Numbered from the stretch's first letter, positions 1 to 9,499 are shown. The stretch: 51,504 bases of DNA from Promethearchaeota archaeon (GCA_011364925.1 RDOA01000022.1:1-51504), one strand, 5' to 3'. The notes: generated from the letters alone by a model not told the origin. A program made the numbers and translations.

Positions 1-532
1 CCATAAAATGCTGAAAAATGCTATCCACTAGAAGTTTAACTTCAGTTTTAATATTATCGAAGGCGTTTTGGGTTTTTTTAATATTTAATTCTGTGCAGAA
101 CACATGATCCGTAGGAATGCTTAATGCATTAGCCACATTATACGCAAAGTGAGAATAACTAGTAGATCTAATGTAAATCTCCCATTGACTGCGTAGTTCT
201 GCCATTAGTTCAACAGATCCCGGTAACAAGCCGAGATTTTGTTTAGCTAATCTTATTAAATCCTCATCTGAATAAACAGAGATGTATAATGGGGCAATTA
301 ACCTCAGTGTATCACCTGGTTGGTAGTCTGGTACGTTCAGCTTTTCTTTGACGCCTGGAACATCGATTAGATAATCGTCGTAATCCGATAACATTTTATA
401 GAACTCTCCTGTGTTATATTTCTGTAATCCAAGGTTAGAATTCGTGCTCAATAATTTTCCTAACTCAGCAGCAAAATCGAGAACACTAATTGGTCCTTCT
501 AAATCCCAACAACAAATATTCTTCGCGGTCAA
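1..532 (-). CDS. HAD-like phosphatase (archaeal COG4030/EhaR-like), C-terminus beyond window
   Basis: The reading frame is open from the TTG at 532 down to base 1, about 177 codons, and runs off the window edge. The N-terminus reads TAKNICCWDLEGPISVLDF; WDLEGP resembles motif I of an archaeal HAD subgroup in which the second acidic residue is Glu. A later stretch, IRSTSYSHFAYNVA, resembles HAD motif II with its conserved Ser/Thr. That pattern recalls COG4030 proteins and the EhaR subunit encoded near energy-converting hydrogenases, which suggests a phosphohydrolase of unknown substrate. No ATG lies upstream before a stop, so TTG is the only standard start. HAD fold likely; exact family less sure. 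Confidence 0.6.
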   Translation of the reverse strand, partial: MTAKNICCWDLEGPISVLDFAAELGKLLSTNSNLGLQKYNTGEFYKMLSDYDDYLIDVPGVKEKLNVPDYQPGDTLRLIAPLYISVYSDEDLIRLAKQNLGLLPGSVELMAELRSQWEIYIRSTSYSHFAYNVANALSIPTDHVFCTELNIKKTQNAFDNIKTEVKLLVDSIFQHFM

Positions 533-667
533 ATATTCAAACTCTAATAGTTAATATTATAAGATATATTCAGATGAATGGTTATTGTTTATATTTAATT
601 CTAATTGTTTCTGTGTTAATTCGCCTATATTAGTAGAAAATAAGGAGGACAAACTAAACTAAAAGGG

Positions 668-1159
668 TTACATTGAAAGTTCGAATATATCTTGTATAGA
701 TTTTTCTTTTCTTTCCCTTTCAATAATGTGACGCCAATTAGGTAAAATTGTATCAAATGCTTTTTCTGTAAGGTTAACAAGCTTATCATCAGAAGAAGTT
801 AAAAAATAACTCAGAGCCTTTAACGCTCTTTTATCCTTTATCCTTGTTAGGCTTTCAATAATAAATATAATTCTTAACTTGTCGGCTTCCGTTTCTGGTT
901 TATTAATCTCTACTTCTAATTTTTCTAAAATCATAAGAGTCGCTCGCCCATCTTCAATTTTCCCTAATGCTTCTATTATTCGATTTATTACGATAGGATC
1001 CCTCTCACTTTTTAAAGCGCGACATAATAAGTTGACAGCTCGACCATCTTGGAGAAATCCAAGTTGTCTAGCTGCTTCAGCTCGTTTTTCTGATTCCTTC
1101 GCGTGGAAGACTTGTTTTATTAGGTTGTTAAATTGTTCGTTTTTCGCGTGCCAACTCAT
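668..1159 (-). CDS. HEAT-repeat (PBS-lyase type) protein
   Basis: This 163-residue all-helical protein contains two to three HEAT-like repeats. Examples are AARQLGFLQDGRAVNLLCRAL near residues 29-49 and IIEALGKIEDGRATLMILEK near 61-80; the G-x-x-x-D-x-R-A pattern is typical of short PBS-lyase HEAT repeats. Such repeats usually form protein-binding scaffolds, so no enzymatic role is implied. It has no signal peptide or membrane segment and seems to be transcribed alone, about 130 nt upstream of the HAD-like gene on the same strand. The partner is unknown. Confidence 0.75.
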   Translation of the reverse strand: MSWHAKNEQFNNLIKQVFHAKESEKRAEAARQLGFLQDGRAVNLLCRALKSERDPIVINRIIEALGKIEDGRATLMILEKLEVEINKPETEADKLRIIFIIESLTRIKDKRALKALSYFLTSSDDKLVNLTEKAFDTILPNWRHIIERERKEKSIQDIFELSM

Positions 1160-1257
1160 AATCTAAATAGATTCAAAATCCAAATTATTATAATTTGTTC
1201 TTTATAAATTATAATTTTTTAAGTAATTAACAAAAATCTATGAATTGAAGTCTACCC

Positions 1258-2580
1258 CTATTGTAGAAGTGAATCCATGTGATTAATTCTTTTTTGAAGT
1301 AATCGTTTAGTTCCAATATCTTTTCTATAAAACAATCTACCACTAATGCATTGAACTCCTTGTTCAGCTACTTTTTCTGCACTTTCCAAGTCGTTAGCTA
1401 TCCCAATGATGCCCATAGCTCTTGAAGTTGTTGTATAAATACTATCACCCTCTCTATAAACAGACGCATAGTAGTATTTTGCTCCAATTTGCTCTAGTTT
1501 TTCCTTATCTATGATTACTAATTCATCCTTTTTTGGAGAAATAGGGTACCCTTCAGGAGCCAAATATTTACACACTGTAGCTTTGTTTTCAAATTCAATA
1601 TTTGGTTTTAGATTTCCATTAATAATACCAGTGCAAATATCTAAGAAATTTGTTTTTAAGAGAGGTAATATGTTCATTGCTTCGGGGTCTCCTAATCTAG
1701 CGTTAAATTCAATTAGCTTAATGCCTTTTGCGGTTTTGATGTAGCCCCCATAAAGGAATCCTTTGTATTCTACTCCGGTTTCTGCTTTTGTTGCCGCTAC
1801 CACTTTCTTCATGTCTTCAAGCGCTTCGTTAACATCTTTTTGTGTAATATATGGCATAAGGTGGTCCTCCATTGAATAACTCCCCATACCCCCCGTATTG
1901 GGGCCTGAATCGTCTTCGTAAGCTCTCTTATGATCTTGAACAAGAGGCGTAGCGATTACTTGCTTACCATCAACGAACGTTTGGAGAGTAAACTCTTCTC
2001 CCTCAACTTTCTCCTCGAGAAGAAAAGAAGATTTTTGAGCGACTAAAGTTTGGCAATAATCCATTATGTCTTGTTTAGAAAAAAGATGATCTCCGTAGAC
2101 TTTTACTCCTTTCCCTCCTGTCAAACCATCTGGTTTAACGACTACATTTTCTAAACCTAAATCCTTGATATAACTTTCTACATCAACCATAGAATTGAAG
2201 TTTTTACTTCTGAGATTTGAGTTTATCTTATATTTATCAAGTAGAGCTCTGGTGAATATCTTAGAACCTTCTAACTGAGCGGCTTCAATTCTCGGACCTA
2301 CGCACGGAATTCCATTTCTTTCCAATGCATCGACAATTCCGATAACTAAGGGAGCTTCCGGACCAACTACTGCAAAATCTATACCGTTTTCTTTGGAAAA
2401 CCCTATAATTTCCTTAAAATCAGATTCAGAGTGAACTTTTATCCTTCTATTACTTAGATCTTCTAACCCAGCGTTTTTAGAACTCATAAATGCGTATAAT
2501 TCGGCTCCACTTCTAACTAGGGTTTCGCCTATAACATGTTCTCTCGCCCCATGACCAATTATGAGTGTTTTAACAGTCAA
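1258..2580 (-). CDS. purD: Phosphoribosylamine-glycine ligase (GARS)
   Basis: PurD catalyses ATP-dependent ligation of glycine to phosphoribosylamine in cytosolic purine synthesis. At 440 residues it has normal family length. Landmarks: IGHGAREH near the N-terminus (usually GSGGREH), GPEAPL at 73-78, ATP-grasp loop VVKPDGLTGGKGV at 147-159, GEEFTLQ near 194-200, DSGPNTGGMG at 224-233 and EFNARLGDPE at 291-300. The start is TTG at 2580: it places the Rossmann beta-strand (VKTLIIG) at the usual position and no ATG lies upstream in frame. No other purine genes are adjacent, so the gene stands alone here. Confidence 0.95.
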   Translation of the reverse strand: MTVKTLIIGHGAREHVIGETLVRSGAELYAFMSSKNAGLEDLSNRRIKVHSESDFKEIIGFSKENGIDFAVVGPEAPLVIGIVDALERNGIPCVGPRIEAAQLEGSKIFTRALLDKYKINSNLRSKNFNSMVDVESYIKDLGLENVVVKPDGLTGGKGVKVYGDHLFSKQDIMDYCQTLVAQKSSFLLEEKVEGEEFTLQTFVDGKQVIATPLVQDHKRAYEDDSGPNTGGMGSYSMEDHLMPYITQKDVNEALEDMKKVVAATKAETGVEYKGFLYGGYIKTAKGIKLIEFNARLGDPEAMNILPLLKTNFLDICTGIINGNLKPNIEFENKATVCKYLAPEGYPISPKKDELVIIDKEKLEQIGAKYYYASVYREGDSIYTTTSRAMGIIGIANDLESAEKVAEQGVQCISGRLFYRKDIGTKRLLQKRINHMDSLLQ

Positions 2581-2698
2581 TTTTTATACTCTCTAATAAA
2601 TGAATTTCTTATGAATACTAGGATTATTTAATTGAATTTAAATTGTATTGCATCAAAATTAAAGTAATTATTAATCAAAGATTATTATTCAACCAAAA

Positions 2699-3370
2699 TT
2701 ATTCATTTAAAAAGTAGAGATATCTATTATCTATCTTTTTTCTAACTACAACATTATACTTTTTCAATATATTGAGATATTTAGCAAGAGTATCTATATG
2801 CATTTTCAATTCATAAGAGAGTTTTGATTTGGTTACACCAAGATCATCTTTTTTTAGAAATTTTATGATTTCTCTGCTTTTTTCCTTTGATATAAAGTAT
2901 TTAGAAATTATGTTATCAAATCCTTTTGTAGCGTCAAAATAAACTTCATGCTTATCTAAAACTTCTTTATGAATAAAATCAAATTTTAATAGCATGTTTA
3001 GGTGCCACACAACTACATGGTTGCTATAGTTTAATTCGTTAACGATTCTGTTGAAATATGTTCCAGGATTATCAACAATGTACTCGTAAATTTTTTTACG
3101 CTTCTGATTCTCTAAAACATCGCTCTTAGCAAGTTTCGATCCTTCAACTAAGAATTTTTTTTTTGTTAATGATTTTAAAATTGCTTCAATACCTTCTCTA
3201 TTAAAATTTAATGAATCTAATCTCGCTCTATAAATAATGTAAGGAATTATTTCTTCAAAAGTAAATTGTCGGTTTTTATCCAAATAATCATGAACGATCT
3301 CCAGTATTGTTTTTTCTTGTTCTGCTAGCTTTAATATCATTTTATCTGTAAAGCCTCGTAGAATCATCAA
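2699..3370 (-). CDS. Winged-helix DNA-binding protein
   Basis: This 223-residue protein has a central winged-helix segment. NPGTYFNRIVNELNYSNHVV followed by VWHLNMLLKFDFIHKE matches the archaeal pattern in which a short helix pair precedes a xWHLxxLxxxxxI recognition helix and wing. A second wHTH-like segment follows in the last 55 residues, and the first 85 residues are another helical domain. The frame overlaps the end of the upstream membrane-protein gene by 29 bases. An in-frame ATG at 3340 would begin just past that gene's stop and is an alternative start. The overlap implies co-transcription and possibly translational coupling. Targets are unknown. Confidence 0.75.
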   Translation of the reverse strand: MMILRGFTDKMILKLAEQEKTILEIVHDYLDKNRQFTFEEIIPYIIYRARLDSLNFNREGIEAILKSLTKKKFLVEGSKLAKSDVLENQKRKKIYEYIVDNPGTYFNRIVNELNYSNHVVVWHLNMLLKFDFIHKEVLDKHEVYFDATKGFDNIISKYFISKEKSREIIKFLKKDDLGVTKSKLSYELKMHIDTLAKYLNILKKYNVVVRKKIDNRYLYFLNE

Positions 3371-4724
3371 GTCGATCTTTTTTTTGTTGCTCAGATTTAT
3401 TTATCATTTCGTTGAAAACTGCCTTTCTTTCTTCTGGAGTTAAAGAGATCATTTCCCGGACAAAGTCCACTAAATCATCCTCTTCCCACTCAAACATATT
3501 AATAATTTTAAAAAAATCTTCAGATAGTGCGGTCAACTCCATTTTTTTAATGTTAGAATCTGTATCAGATGATAAGCTTTTTAACTGGTTTAATATTTTT
3601 TTATTACTTAATAATGATTCCACCTTTTTAGTACTAAATTTCACGCTATTATGTCCAATACCCTTTTGTATATTTAATTTAGAATAATGGTCTTGAAAAA
3701 TCCGTTCTCTATAGTGATATACCGCATATCCGATACTAATACTTGTAGAACTTAGAAGGGCGATAAAGATTATTAGGAACCAAGGTTCGTTAACTACGGT
3801 ATCAAATTTATAAATACCCTCGATCCCAACCTTAGGATCATGATAAATATGTATTCCTTGAGAATAAATTAAGTATATTCTTTGTTCATCCTCTTCATAG
3901 TCATCAACACCGATATTGCTACTTGCAATTTCTTTAGAAATGCCATCAATAGAAGCATTGTTTTTCCATTTAAAAATTCCTGTAAATTTATTTATTTCAG
4001 TACTAACTCCTTGTTCGTTTTCAGAATACTTTCTCACTTCGTCTTCAGTTTCATTTTCTTCTCTATAATTATTTTCAGATTCTAAGGATGTATATAAAGC
4101 TAGCTGGGAGCTACTATTAAGAAAAGGAAAATTTGAAAGCTCAATCTCAATTTTTGATTGAACGGGTGTAATTAAAGTGTCATTAATTAAAAAGAATTCT
4201 TCAGAGAAGTAAATATGGGCGGTGAAAATGCCATTTGTAGTATTTACTATAAAGTAATGAAGCTTAGTATCTGATGTAATGCTTATCTGAGAATATTTAA
4301 CCGGTTGAAAATTGTCAAGGTTAAACTCCTGAATAGTATCGTCAATACTCGGATCGTAAAGCTGATTCCCATTGATATCAACAAACTCTATAAGCTTTCG
4401 AAAAATTATTCCAAATTCTAATTCAAAATTGGTTAAATTTTCAGACGTTTTCTGGGATTCGTAACTAACTTCTATTCTCAATCCATCGCTATCGTTGGTT
4501 ATTTCAAGTTGGATCTCATCAATAGTCTCTCCACTACGAAGTGTGGATTCAACTTTAATTTTATCGGCTTCTATATCGATATTGATATTTCTTTTATTGA
4601 GTTCTTCAAATTTGTCATCAATCCCATCGTTATCATTATCAGAAGCAAAAATTAATTTAGAGTTTAAACTCGTGAATAGTATTCCCATAAGAATCGTTAA
4701 AAAAATTAGTTTCTTTCTATCCAA
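3342..4724 (-). CDS. Signal-peptide membrane protein with Ca-binding-like motif and cytoplasmic tail
   Basis: The 460-residue protein begins with a signal peptide (MDRKKLIFLTILMGILFTSL) followed directly by SDNDNDGIDDKFEE, a DxDxDGxxD loop like those in thrombospondin type-3 or dockerin calcium sites. About 270 predicted extracellular residues follow, with several N-x-S/T sequons. A transmembrane helix (WFLIIFIALLSSTSISIGYA) lies near 314-336, and about 124 residues rich in charge form an inside tail. The extracellular part is clearly paralogous to the next upstream gene at 4874-5902, which lacks the tail. Fusion of an outside sensor-like domain to a tail, in one operon with a wHTH protein, suggests signalling, but function is unknown. 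Confidence 0.75.
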   Translation of the reverse strand: MDRKKLIFLTILMGILFTSLNSKLIFASDNDNDGIDDKFEELNKRNINIDIEADKIKVESTLRSGETIDEIQLEITNDSDGLRIEVSYESQKTSENLTNFELEFGIIFRKLIEFVDINGNQLYDPSIDDTIQEFNLDNFQPVKYSQISITSDTKLHYFIVNTTNGIFTAHIYFSEEFFLINDTLITPVQSKIEIELSNFPFLNSSSQLALYTSLESENNYREENETEDEVRKYSENEQGVSTEINKFTGIFKWKNNASIDGISKEIASSNIGVDDYEEDEQRIYLIYSQGIHIYHDPKVGIEGIYKFDTVVNEPWFLIIFIALLSSTSISIGYAVYHYRERIFQDHYSKLNIQKGIGHNSVKFSTKKVESLLSNKKILNQLKSLSSDTDSNIKKMELTALSEDFFKIINMFEWEEDDLVDFVREMISLTPEERKAVFNEMINKSEQQKKDRLDDSTRLYR

Positions 4725-4873
4725 TTTTAGTTCCCTTCTAAATTTTCACTCGAGATATTAATTATTTTTGATAAATTTCTTAAATCGGCAACTTTAAGAT
4801 TATTCTTTAGACTTGATTAAAAACCTTTGGCTTTATAAAATAAAAAAAAAATATAATATTTTGTTTTAGATCT

Positions 4874-5902
4874 TTATTCTTTTCTTGTTCGTCTTCTTAG
4901 TACAACAACTAGAATTACTCCAACAATTCCAACACTAGATACAATTGATATAATAATTATAATTGGTATGTTTGATGGGGAATCAGGAATCGACATAATA
5001 CCCATTACAGGATCATGATATATGTGATTTCCGCGAGCATAGTTCAAATACATTTTCTGCTCGTTTATGTCATCATCATCAACTTTCAGCGGACTTGCTA
5101 AGACTTTCTTAGAAATTCCATCAATTGTTGCGTTTTCTGCCCAAGCAAAGAATCCTGCAAAATCGACATTGGACGTAACAACGCTTTTTTCATGGCTGGA
5201 GTGTCCATCTTCTTCGTTTTCAGTATGTTCGTTTAGTTGGTACTCTGTTCCTGATTCCAGTTTGGTATATAGCGCAAGTTGGGAAGAGCCATGGATATAG
5301 TTGAAGTTAGAGATTTCAATGTCTATCTTCGTCTGCGTTGGTTTGACGAAAGTTCCATTAATAATATCAAATTCTTCTGCTAAGTAAATATGTGCTCTAA
5401 AAACACCATCTGTAGTATTTACAATAAAATAATGCAATACAGTATCCCCAGAAATACTTGACATAGAGTAGACAACAGGATGGAAGCTGTTTATTAAATA
5501 TTCTTGAATTGTGTTATCAATTGAAGGATTATAAATACCATTACCATCCATATCAACGAACTCGATCAATTTCCGAAAAGTAACGCTGAATTCAACTTCT
5601 AGTTCAGTATCATTTCCGGTCGAAATATCTTTTTCATAACCGATTTCTATGCTCACTCCTTCACTTTCATACCCTATCTTCAATTTAATTTCGTCTTTTC
5701 GAGCTCCATTCCTTAAAGTTGACTCAATTTGGAATTCACCCGAACCAATTTGAACTTGAACATCTCTCTTCTGTTGTTCCTCGATATCATCATCGACTCC
5801 ATCGCCATCATTGTCAGCTGCCAGTACTAAACTCGATGAACTATTTAGAATTAAAACACCTAAAAGTAAAATCCCAAATAAGCTGTATTTATTTAATTTC
5901 AT
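4874..5902 (-). CDS. Secreted/membrane-anchored paralogue with Ca-binding-like motif
   Basis: The 342-residue product has a signal peptide ending near LVLA, then ADNDGDGVDDDIEE, a DxDxDGxxDD calcium-type loop. A beta-rich extracellular domain follows, with a single C-terminal transmembrane helix (about 311-333) ended by a short RRRTRKE stop-transfer tail. Shared stretches with the downstream neighbour include KLIEFVDxxGNxxYxPSIDxTIQE and LHYFIVNTTxGxFxAHIY, so the two genes are a tandem duplication that has diverged. It has a His/Glu-rich loop (HTENEEDGHSSHE) and no cytoplasmic domain. It is separated from the downstream paralogue by about 150 bases. I do not recognise a named family. Confidence 0.75.
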   Translation of the reverse strand: MKLNKYSLFGILLLGVLILNSSSSLVLAADNDGDGVDDDIEEQQKRDVQVQIGSGEFQIESTLRNGARKDEIKLKIGYESEGVSIEIGYEKDISTGNDTELEVEFSVTFRKLIEFVDMDGNGIYNPSIDNTIQEYLINSFHPVVYSMSSISGDTVLHYFIVNTTDGVFRAHIYLAEEFDIINGTFVKPTQTKIDIEISNFNYIHGSSQLALYTKLESGTEYQLNEHTENEEDGHSSHEKSVVTSNVDFAGFFAWAENATIDGISKKVLASPLKVDDDDINEQKMYLNYARGNHIYHDPVMGIMSIPDSPSNIPIIIIISIVSSVGIVGVILVVVLRRRTRKE

Positions 5903-6293
5903 TACAATTTTCTCCTAATTTTCTGATTTGTTTTTAGAAATTTTTATCAATATAAAATAAATCCTCAATTTCATTATATAAACCAAAATGGTAAAACTTT
6001 GAACTAAGAGGTTATCAAAAAGGTTTTTCCGACTAATTGTTAATCGATTTCAGCAATCATTCGAAATGTAGCAGTCTGATATACAATATTCTAAATCAAG
6101 TTAGTTTTAAATTTCGTTTGTTTTAAAATTTGATTTGGAACTACCTAACTATGAAAAATTCCTTAGGAGTTTCATAATCTAGCATCAAAATCCGAAGTTA
6201 ATAATACAAGTTAATAATTTATGTTAAATTTAATTAAAAGTGACTATCAGAAATTACATTAACTAAAATACAGATAGCTGATAACTAAATATT
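5903..6293. other. Intergenic region between divergent genes, with imperfect dyad
   Basis: This 391-base AT-rich gap separates the divergent genes at 5902 (minus) and 6294 (plus) and must hold both promoters. No ORF or RNA gene is evident. The only structure I see is an imperfect dyad at 6150-6176: TATGAAA and TTTCATA arms around a CCTTAGG core. It could be a regulator site or a hairpin. AT-rich stretches such as those around 6222-6240 could be TATA elements but are not distinctive. Confidence 0.4.
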
Positions 6294-8945
6294 ATGAAAG
6301 CTAAAGGTATATTCACTCTAACACATGAAAGATTAAGGTGTGCCGCTATGCCTTTAGGTGGTATAGGAACAGGCACTATCGCTTTGGGAGGCGATGGACT
6401 TTTAAAACAGTGGCAAATAACTAATACAGTGAATCATCGCGCTTTCGTGCCCAATAGCTTTTTTGCTGTAAGAACTACAGTTCTAAATAGCTCAAACGAT
6501 AATCCAATCACTCGAGCGCTCATATGCACTAAACCTCATGAAGGAAAAGATTTCATTCCCGCCAAATCTGTAAGTGATCATAGAATCACTAGCAACATGA
6601 GAGAGTTCTTTGAGAAATTACCCCAAGTTGAGAATATTATATTTGATGGTGAATATCCCATCTCTTTTTTAAAATTCGAAGACCCTAAACTCCCCATAGA
6701 GATAAATTTGACAGCGTTTAATCCTTTTATACCGTTAGATCCAAAAAGTTCTGGTTTACCGATAATAATCTTTCGATTTGCTATTAAAAATGTATCAAGA
6801 GAGCCAATTGAAACGATATTGTTGGGAAATTTAATGAATTTCTTAGGATGGGATGGAATAAAAACAATTAGAGGAGAAATGGATCCTCTTTTTGGAGGAA
6901 ATCAGAATATCCATCGAAAAGTCGACCATTGGAATGCCTTAAGTATGAAATCTAATACGCTTCTTAAAACGGATAAAAGGTATGGAAGTTTAACGCTCGC
7001 TATTGATCATGAAGATGTCATGGTGGCCCCTCAATGGAATAATTTAGATGATTTTTGGGCACAATTTACGGAGAAGGGTGCATTCCTAAGCAATAATTCA
7101 GAAGAGGGAAGCGAACTTGGAAAAACGTGGACTGGCAGTTTAGCAGTAAAGAAAAGGTTAGATTCCAACGAAGAAGTGGTTATCAATTTCTTTATAGCGT
7201 GGAATTTTCCGAATCGGCATGTAGATTGGCACATTAACTATTCGTTAATTGAGGACACTAAATCTGAATACTGGATAGGGAACCGATATAACGAATGGTT
7301 TAAAAATTCTTTAGATGTTGTTAGATATGTTAAAAATAATTTACAATTACTTACTGAGTACACATCTAAGTTTCACGATGTGTTTTATTCCAGTACCTTA
7401 CCACCTGAAGTTTTAACATCAGTTTCAGCTACTTTTTCGACTATTAGAACTCCTACTTGTTTTTGGATAAGGAATGGATCATTCCACGGATTCGAAGGGT
7501 GTGAAGGCGCATCAACAGGAGGAAGTTCAGGGGGTTGTTGTCCATTAAACTGTGCTCACGTTTGGAATTACGAATTTAGCTTGGCTCATTTATTTCCTAC
7601 GCTAGAAAGAACCATGAGAGAGACAGAGTTCAAAATTCAACATAATTTAGGGTATTTACCGCATAGAACGGTTCTTCCACTATACCTCCCTCAATTTGGT
7701 GAAATACCTGATAGGGGCGATGTTCCTCCTGCTATTGATGGAATGTTTGGTATGATTCTTAAGATTTATCGCGATTATTTGATCACTAGAGATCTAGACT
7801 TTTTAAAGGGAGCTTGGAATCATATTCAAAAACTTATGGAATTTATTTTTAAAGAATACTATGACAATTCCAAAGGAACTATAACTCGCTCTCAACCGAA
7901 CACTTACGATTGTTCTATATATGGCTTAAACACATTTATCGGATCACTTAACCTTGCTGCATTGATTGCTTGTGAAAAAATTGCTTCAAAACTAAATTTT
8001 CTTGATTGGGCAAAAAAGTATAAAGAATTGTATACCACGAGTCGAGAAATCTTAGATAAAGTGTGCTGGAACGGCGAGTTTTACATCCAAAAATATGAAG
8101 AAAACGAGGTAAAAGATTATCAGTATGGTATTGGATGTTTTTCAGATCAATTAGTTGGTCAATGGTGGGCTTTTTATTTAGGTTTTGGATTCATCCTCCC
8201 TTCAGATCATGTTAAGAAAGCAATAGATGCAATAATAAAATACAATTTTAGGAAGTCTCTAAAAGGTTTTAAGCAAACACCTCGAGTTTTTGCTTCTCCG
8301 TCAGAATCTGGTCTATTGACTTGTTCGTGGCCAAATGGAGGAAGACCTAATACTCCAACATATTACACAGATGAAGTATGGACGGGTCTGGAATATGAAG
8401 TAGCAGCGTTAAATATCTATACCGGAAATATTCATGTGGGTTTGAAAGTAATAGAAGCTATTAGAAAAAGATACGACGGTTCTCACAGAAATCCATGGAA
8501 CGAAATAGAGTGTGGAGATCACTATGTTAGACCCATGTCATCGTGGACCTTATTCCATGCTCTTACTGGAATCCTATATTCCAAAGAGTTTTATCAGTTT
8601 TCTATTGCCCCCAAAATTAATGCAAGTGATTTCAAGTCATTCTATATTACAAATTCCGCCTGGGGGGTAGTAAAGCTACAGGTATCGGAGGAGAAAATAA
8701 TATTTTTATTAAGAATTTCCTTTGGAGAGCTAATGTTAAAATCAATACACCTTGAACTTCTAGAAAACATTGCAAATCGTAAAATCCAAAGTTGTGAGAT
8801 AATAAATTCAAAAGATGAACTTAGTATTAGCACGAAAACTGATAAGAAGAACTTTATCATCGATATTTTATTACCTAAAACAGTACTCCTGAAAGAAAGT
8901 CAACATTTTCAGGTTGATATAAAGATCACAATGGAAAAAAAATAG
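6294..8945 (+). CDS. GH116 family glycosidase (GBA2-like beta-glucosidase)
   Basis: This 883-residue protein matches GH116, the family of human non-lysosomal glucosylceramidase GBA2 and archaeal beta-glucosidase/xylosidases. The N-terminal domain opens with MPLGGIGTGTIALGGDG (19-35), the family hallmark. The (alpha/alpha)6 catalytic domain holds GFEGCEG near 399-405, where the nucleophile Glu is expected by comparison with GBA2, and NTYDCSIYG near 536-544, whose Asp539 corresponds to the acid/base. Near the end of that domain come TYYTDEVWTGLEYEVA and HRNPWNEIECGDHY. There is no signal peptide, so it is probably cytosolic. It is a lone forward gene; the substrate cannot be read from sequence. 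Confidence 0.9.
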   Translation: MKAKGIFTLTHERLRCAAMPLGGIGTGTIALGGDGLLKQWQITNTVNHRAFVPNSFFAVRTTVLNSSNDNPITRALICTKPHEGKDFIPAKSVSDHRITSNMREFFEKLPQVENIIFDGEYPISFLKFEDPKLPIEINLTAFNPFIPLDPKSSGLPIIIFRFAIKNVSREPIETILLGNLMNFLGWDGIKTIRGEMDPLFGGNQNIHRKVDHWNALSMKSNTLLKTDKRYGSLTLAIDHEDVMVAPQWNNLDDFWAQFTEKGAFLSNNSEEGSELGKTWTGSLAVKKRLDSNEEVVINFFIAWNFPNRHVDWHINYSLIEDTKSEYWIGNRYNEWFKNSLDVVRYVKNNLQLLTEYTSKFHDVFYSSTLPPEVLTSVSATFSTIRTPTCFWIRNGSFHGFEGCEGASTGGSSGGCCPLNCAHVWNYEFSLAHLFPTLERTMRETEFKIQHNLGYLPHRTVLPLYLPQFGEIPDRGDVPPAIDGMFGMILKIYRDYLITRDLDFLKGAWNHIQKLMEFIFKEYYDNSKGTITRSQPNTYDCSIYGLNTFIGSLNLAALIACEKIASKLNFLDWAKKYKELYTTSREILDKVCWNGEFYIQKYEENEVKDYQYGIGCFSDQLVGQWWAFYLGFGFILPSDHVKKAIDAIIKYNFRKSLKGFKQTPRVFASPSESGLLTCSWPNGGRPNTPTYYTDEVWTGLEYEVAALNIYTGNIHVGLKVIEAIRKRYDGSHRNPWNEIECGDHYVRPMSSWTLFHALTGILYSKEFYQFSIAPKINASDFKSFYITNSAWGVVKLQVSEEKIIFLLRISFGELMLKSIHLELLENIANRKIQSCEIINSKDELSISTKTDKKNFIIDILLPKTVLLKESQHFQVDIKITMEKK

Positions 8946-8969
8946 TATGAGCTGACCAATAACTATGAT

Positions 8970-9494
8970 CTAATCGAGAAGTTTTTGCTTAAACACTTCA
9001 ATTGTATCTGAAATTTCGTTTAATCGTACTGAAAACTCTTTAGGTTTTAGTTTTCTTAACTTTTCAAAGTTATTAATAATTTCCTTAAATTCGTTAATCC
9101 AAATTTTCATCAAAATCTCGCTTTCTTTCCCTTCAATTCTCCTATTAAGAATATTTGTAATGGATGAATTCATTTTATCCATCAACTTTTTTTCGTTAAT
9201 CGTATACGAGATTTTAAGGACATCCTGTTGAGTTTTGAGTTGTTGCATGTCCTCTTGCATCGTAGTTTTGTGTTGTAATAGTTCATCGTTAAATTTTTTA
9301 ATCATATCCATAATAATTTCTTCTTGAGTCTTTATGGTTTGTTCAATCCGCTCCTGGCTATATAAGATATCGCGTTTGATGGAGTCTATCTCTTCTTTAA
9401 TAAATTGAATCTCTTTCTCAGTGTTATTTACTTGATCAATTAAGATTTGAAAATCTTTAAGCGTTATTTCTTCAATTTTATCTTTTTTAGGGAT
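8970..9494 (-). CDS. Coiled-coil protein, partner of upstream GTPase; no standard start codon
   Basis: The first in-frame ATG is at 9311 (113 residues), but the same frame is open and strongly coding for 61 more codons upstream. It reads as heptad-rich coiled coil (for example IQFIKEEIDSIKRDI), up to a TAA. No ATG, GTG or TTG lies in that extension. A strong Shine-Dalgarno AAGGTGAT (9500-9507) sits five bases before an ATC codon at 9492-9494, so I place the start there, giving about 174 residues. The stop of the small GTPase gene lies 16 bases upstream, so the two form an operon. It is probably a binding partner or effector of that GTPase. Function unknown. Confidence 0.7.
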   Translation of the reverse strand: MPKKDKIEEITLKDFQILIDQVNNTEKEIQFIKEEIDSIKRDILYSQERIEQTIKTQEEIIMDMIKKFNDELLQHKTTMQEDMQQLKTQQDVLKISYTINEKKLMDKMNSSITNILNRRIEGKESEILMKIWINEFKEIINNFEKLRKLKPKEFSVRLNEISDTIEVFKQKLLD

Positions 9495-9499
9495 TTCTT

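Noticed and set aside
879-1166. ORFs antisense to real genes (here opposite the HEAT gene; likewise 4495-4761, 39129-39398 and 43127-43420)
   Set aside because: They oppose genes with recognisable folds and have unnatural Ser/Phe-rich compositions typical of antisense frames.
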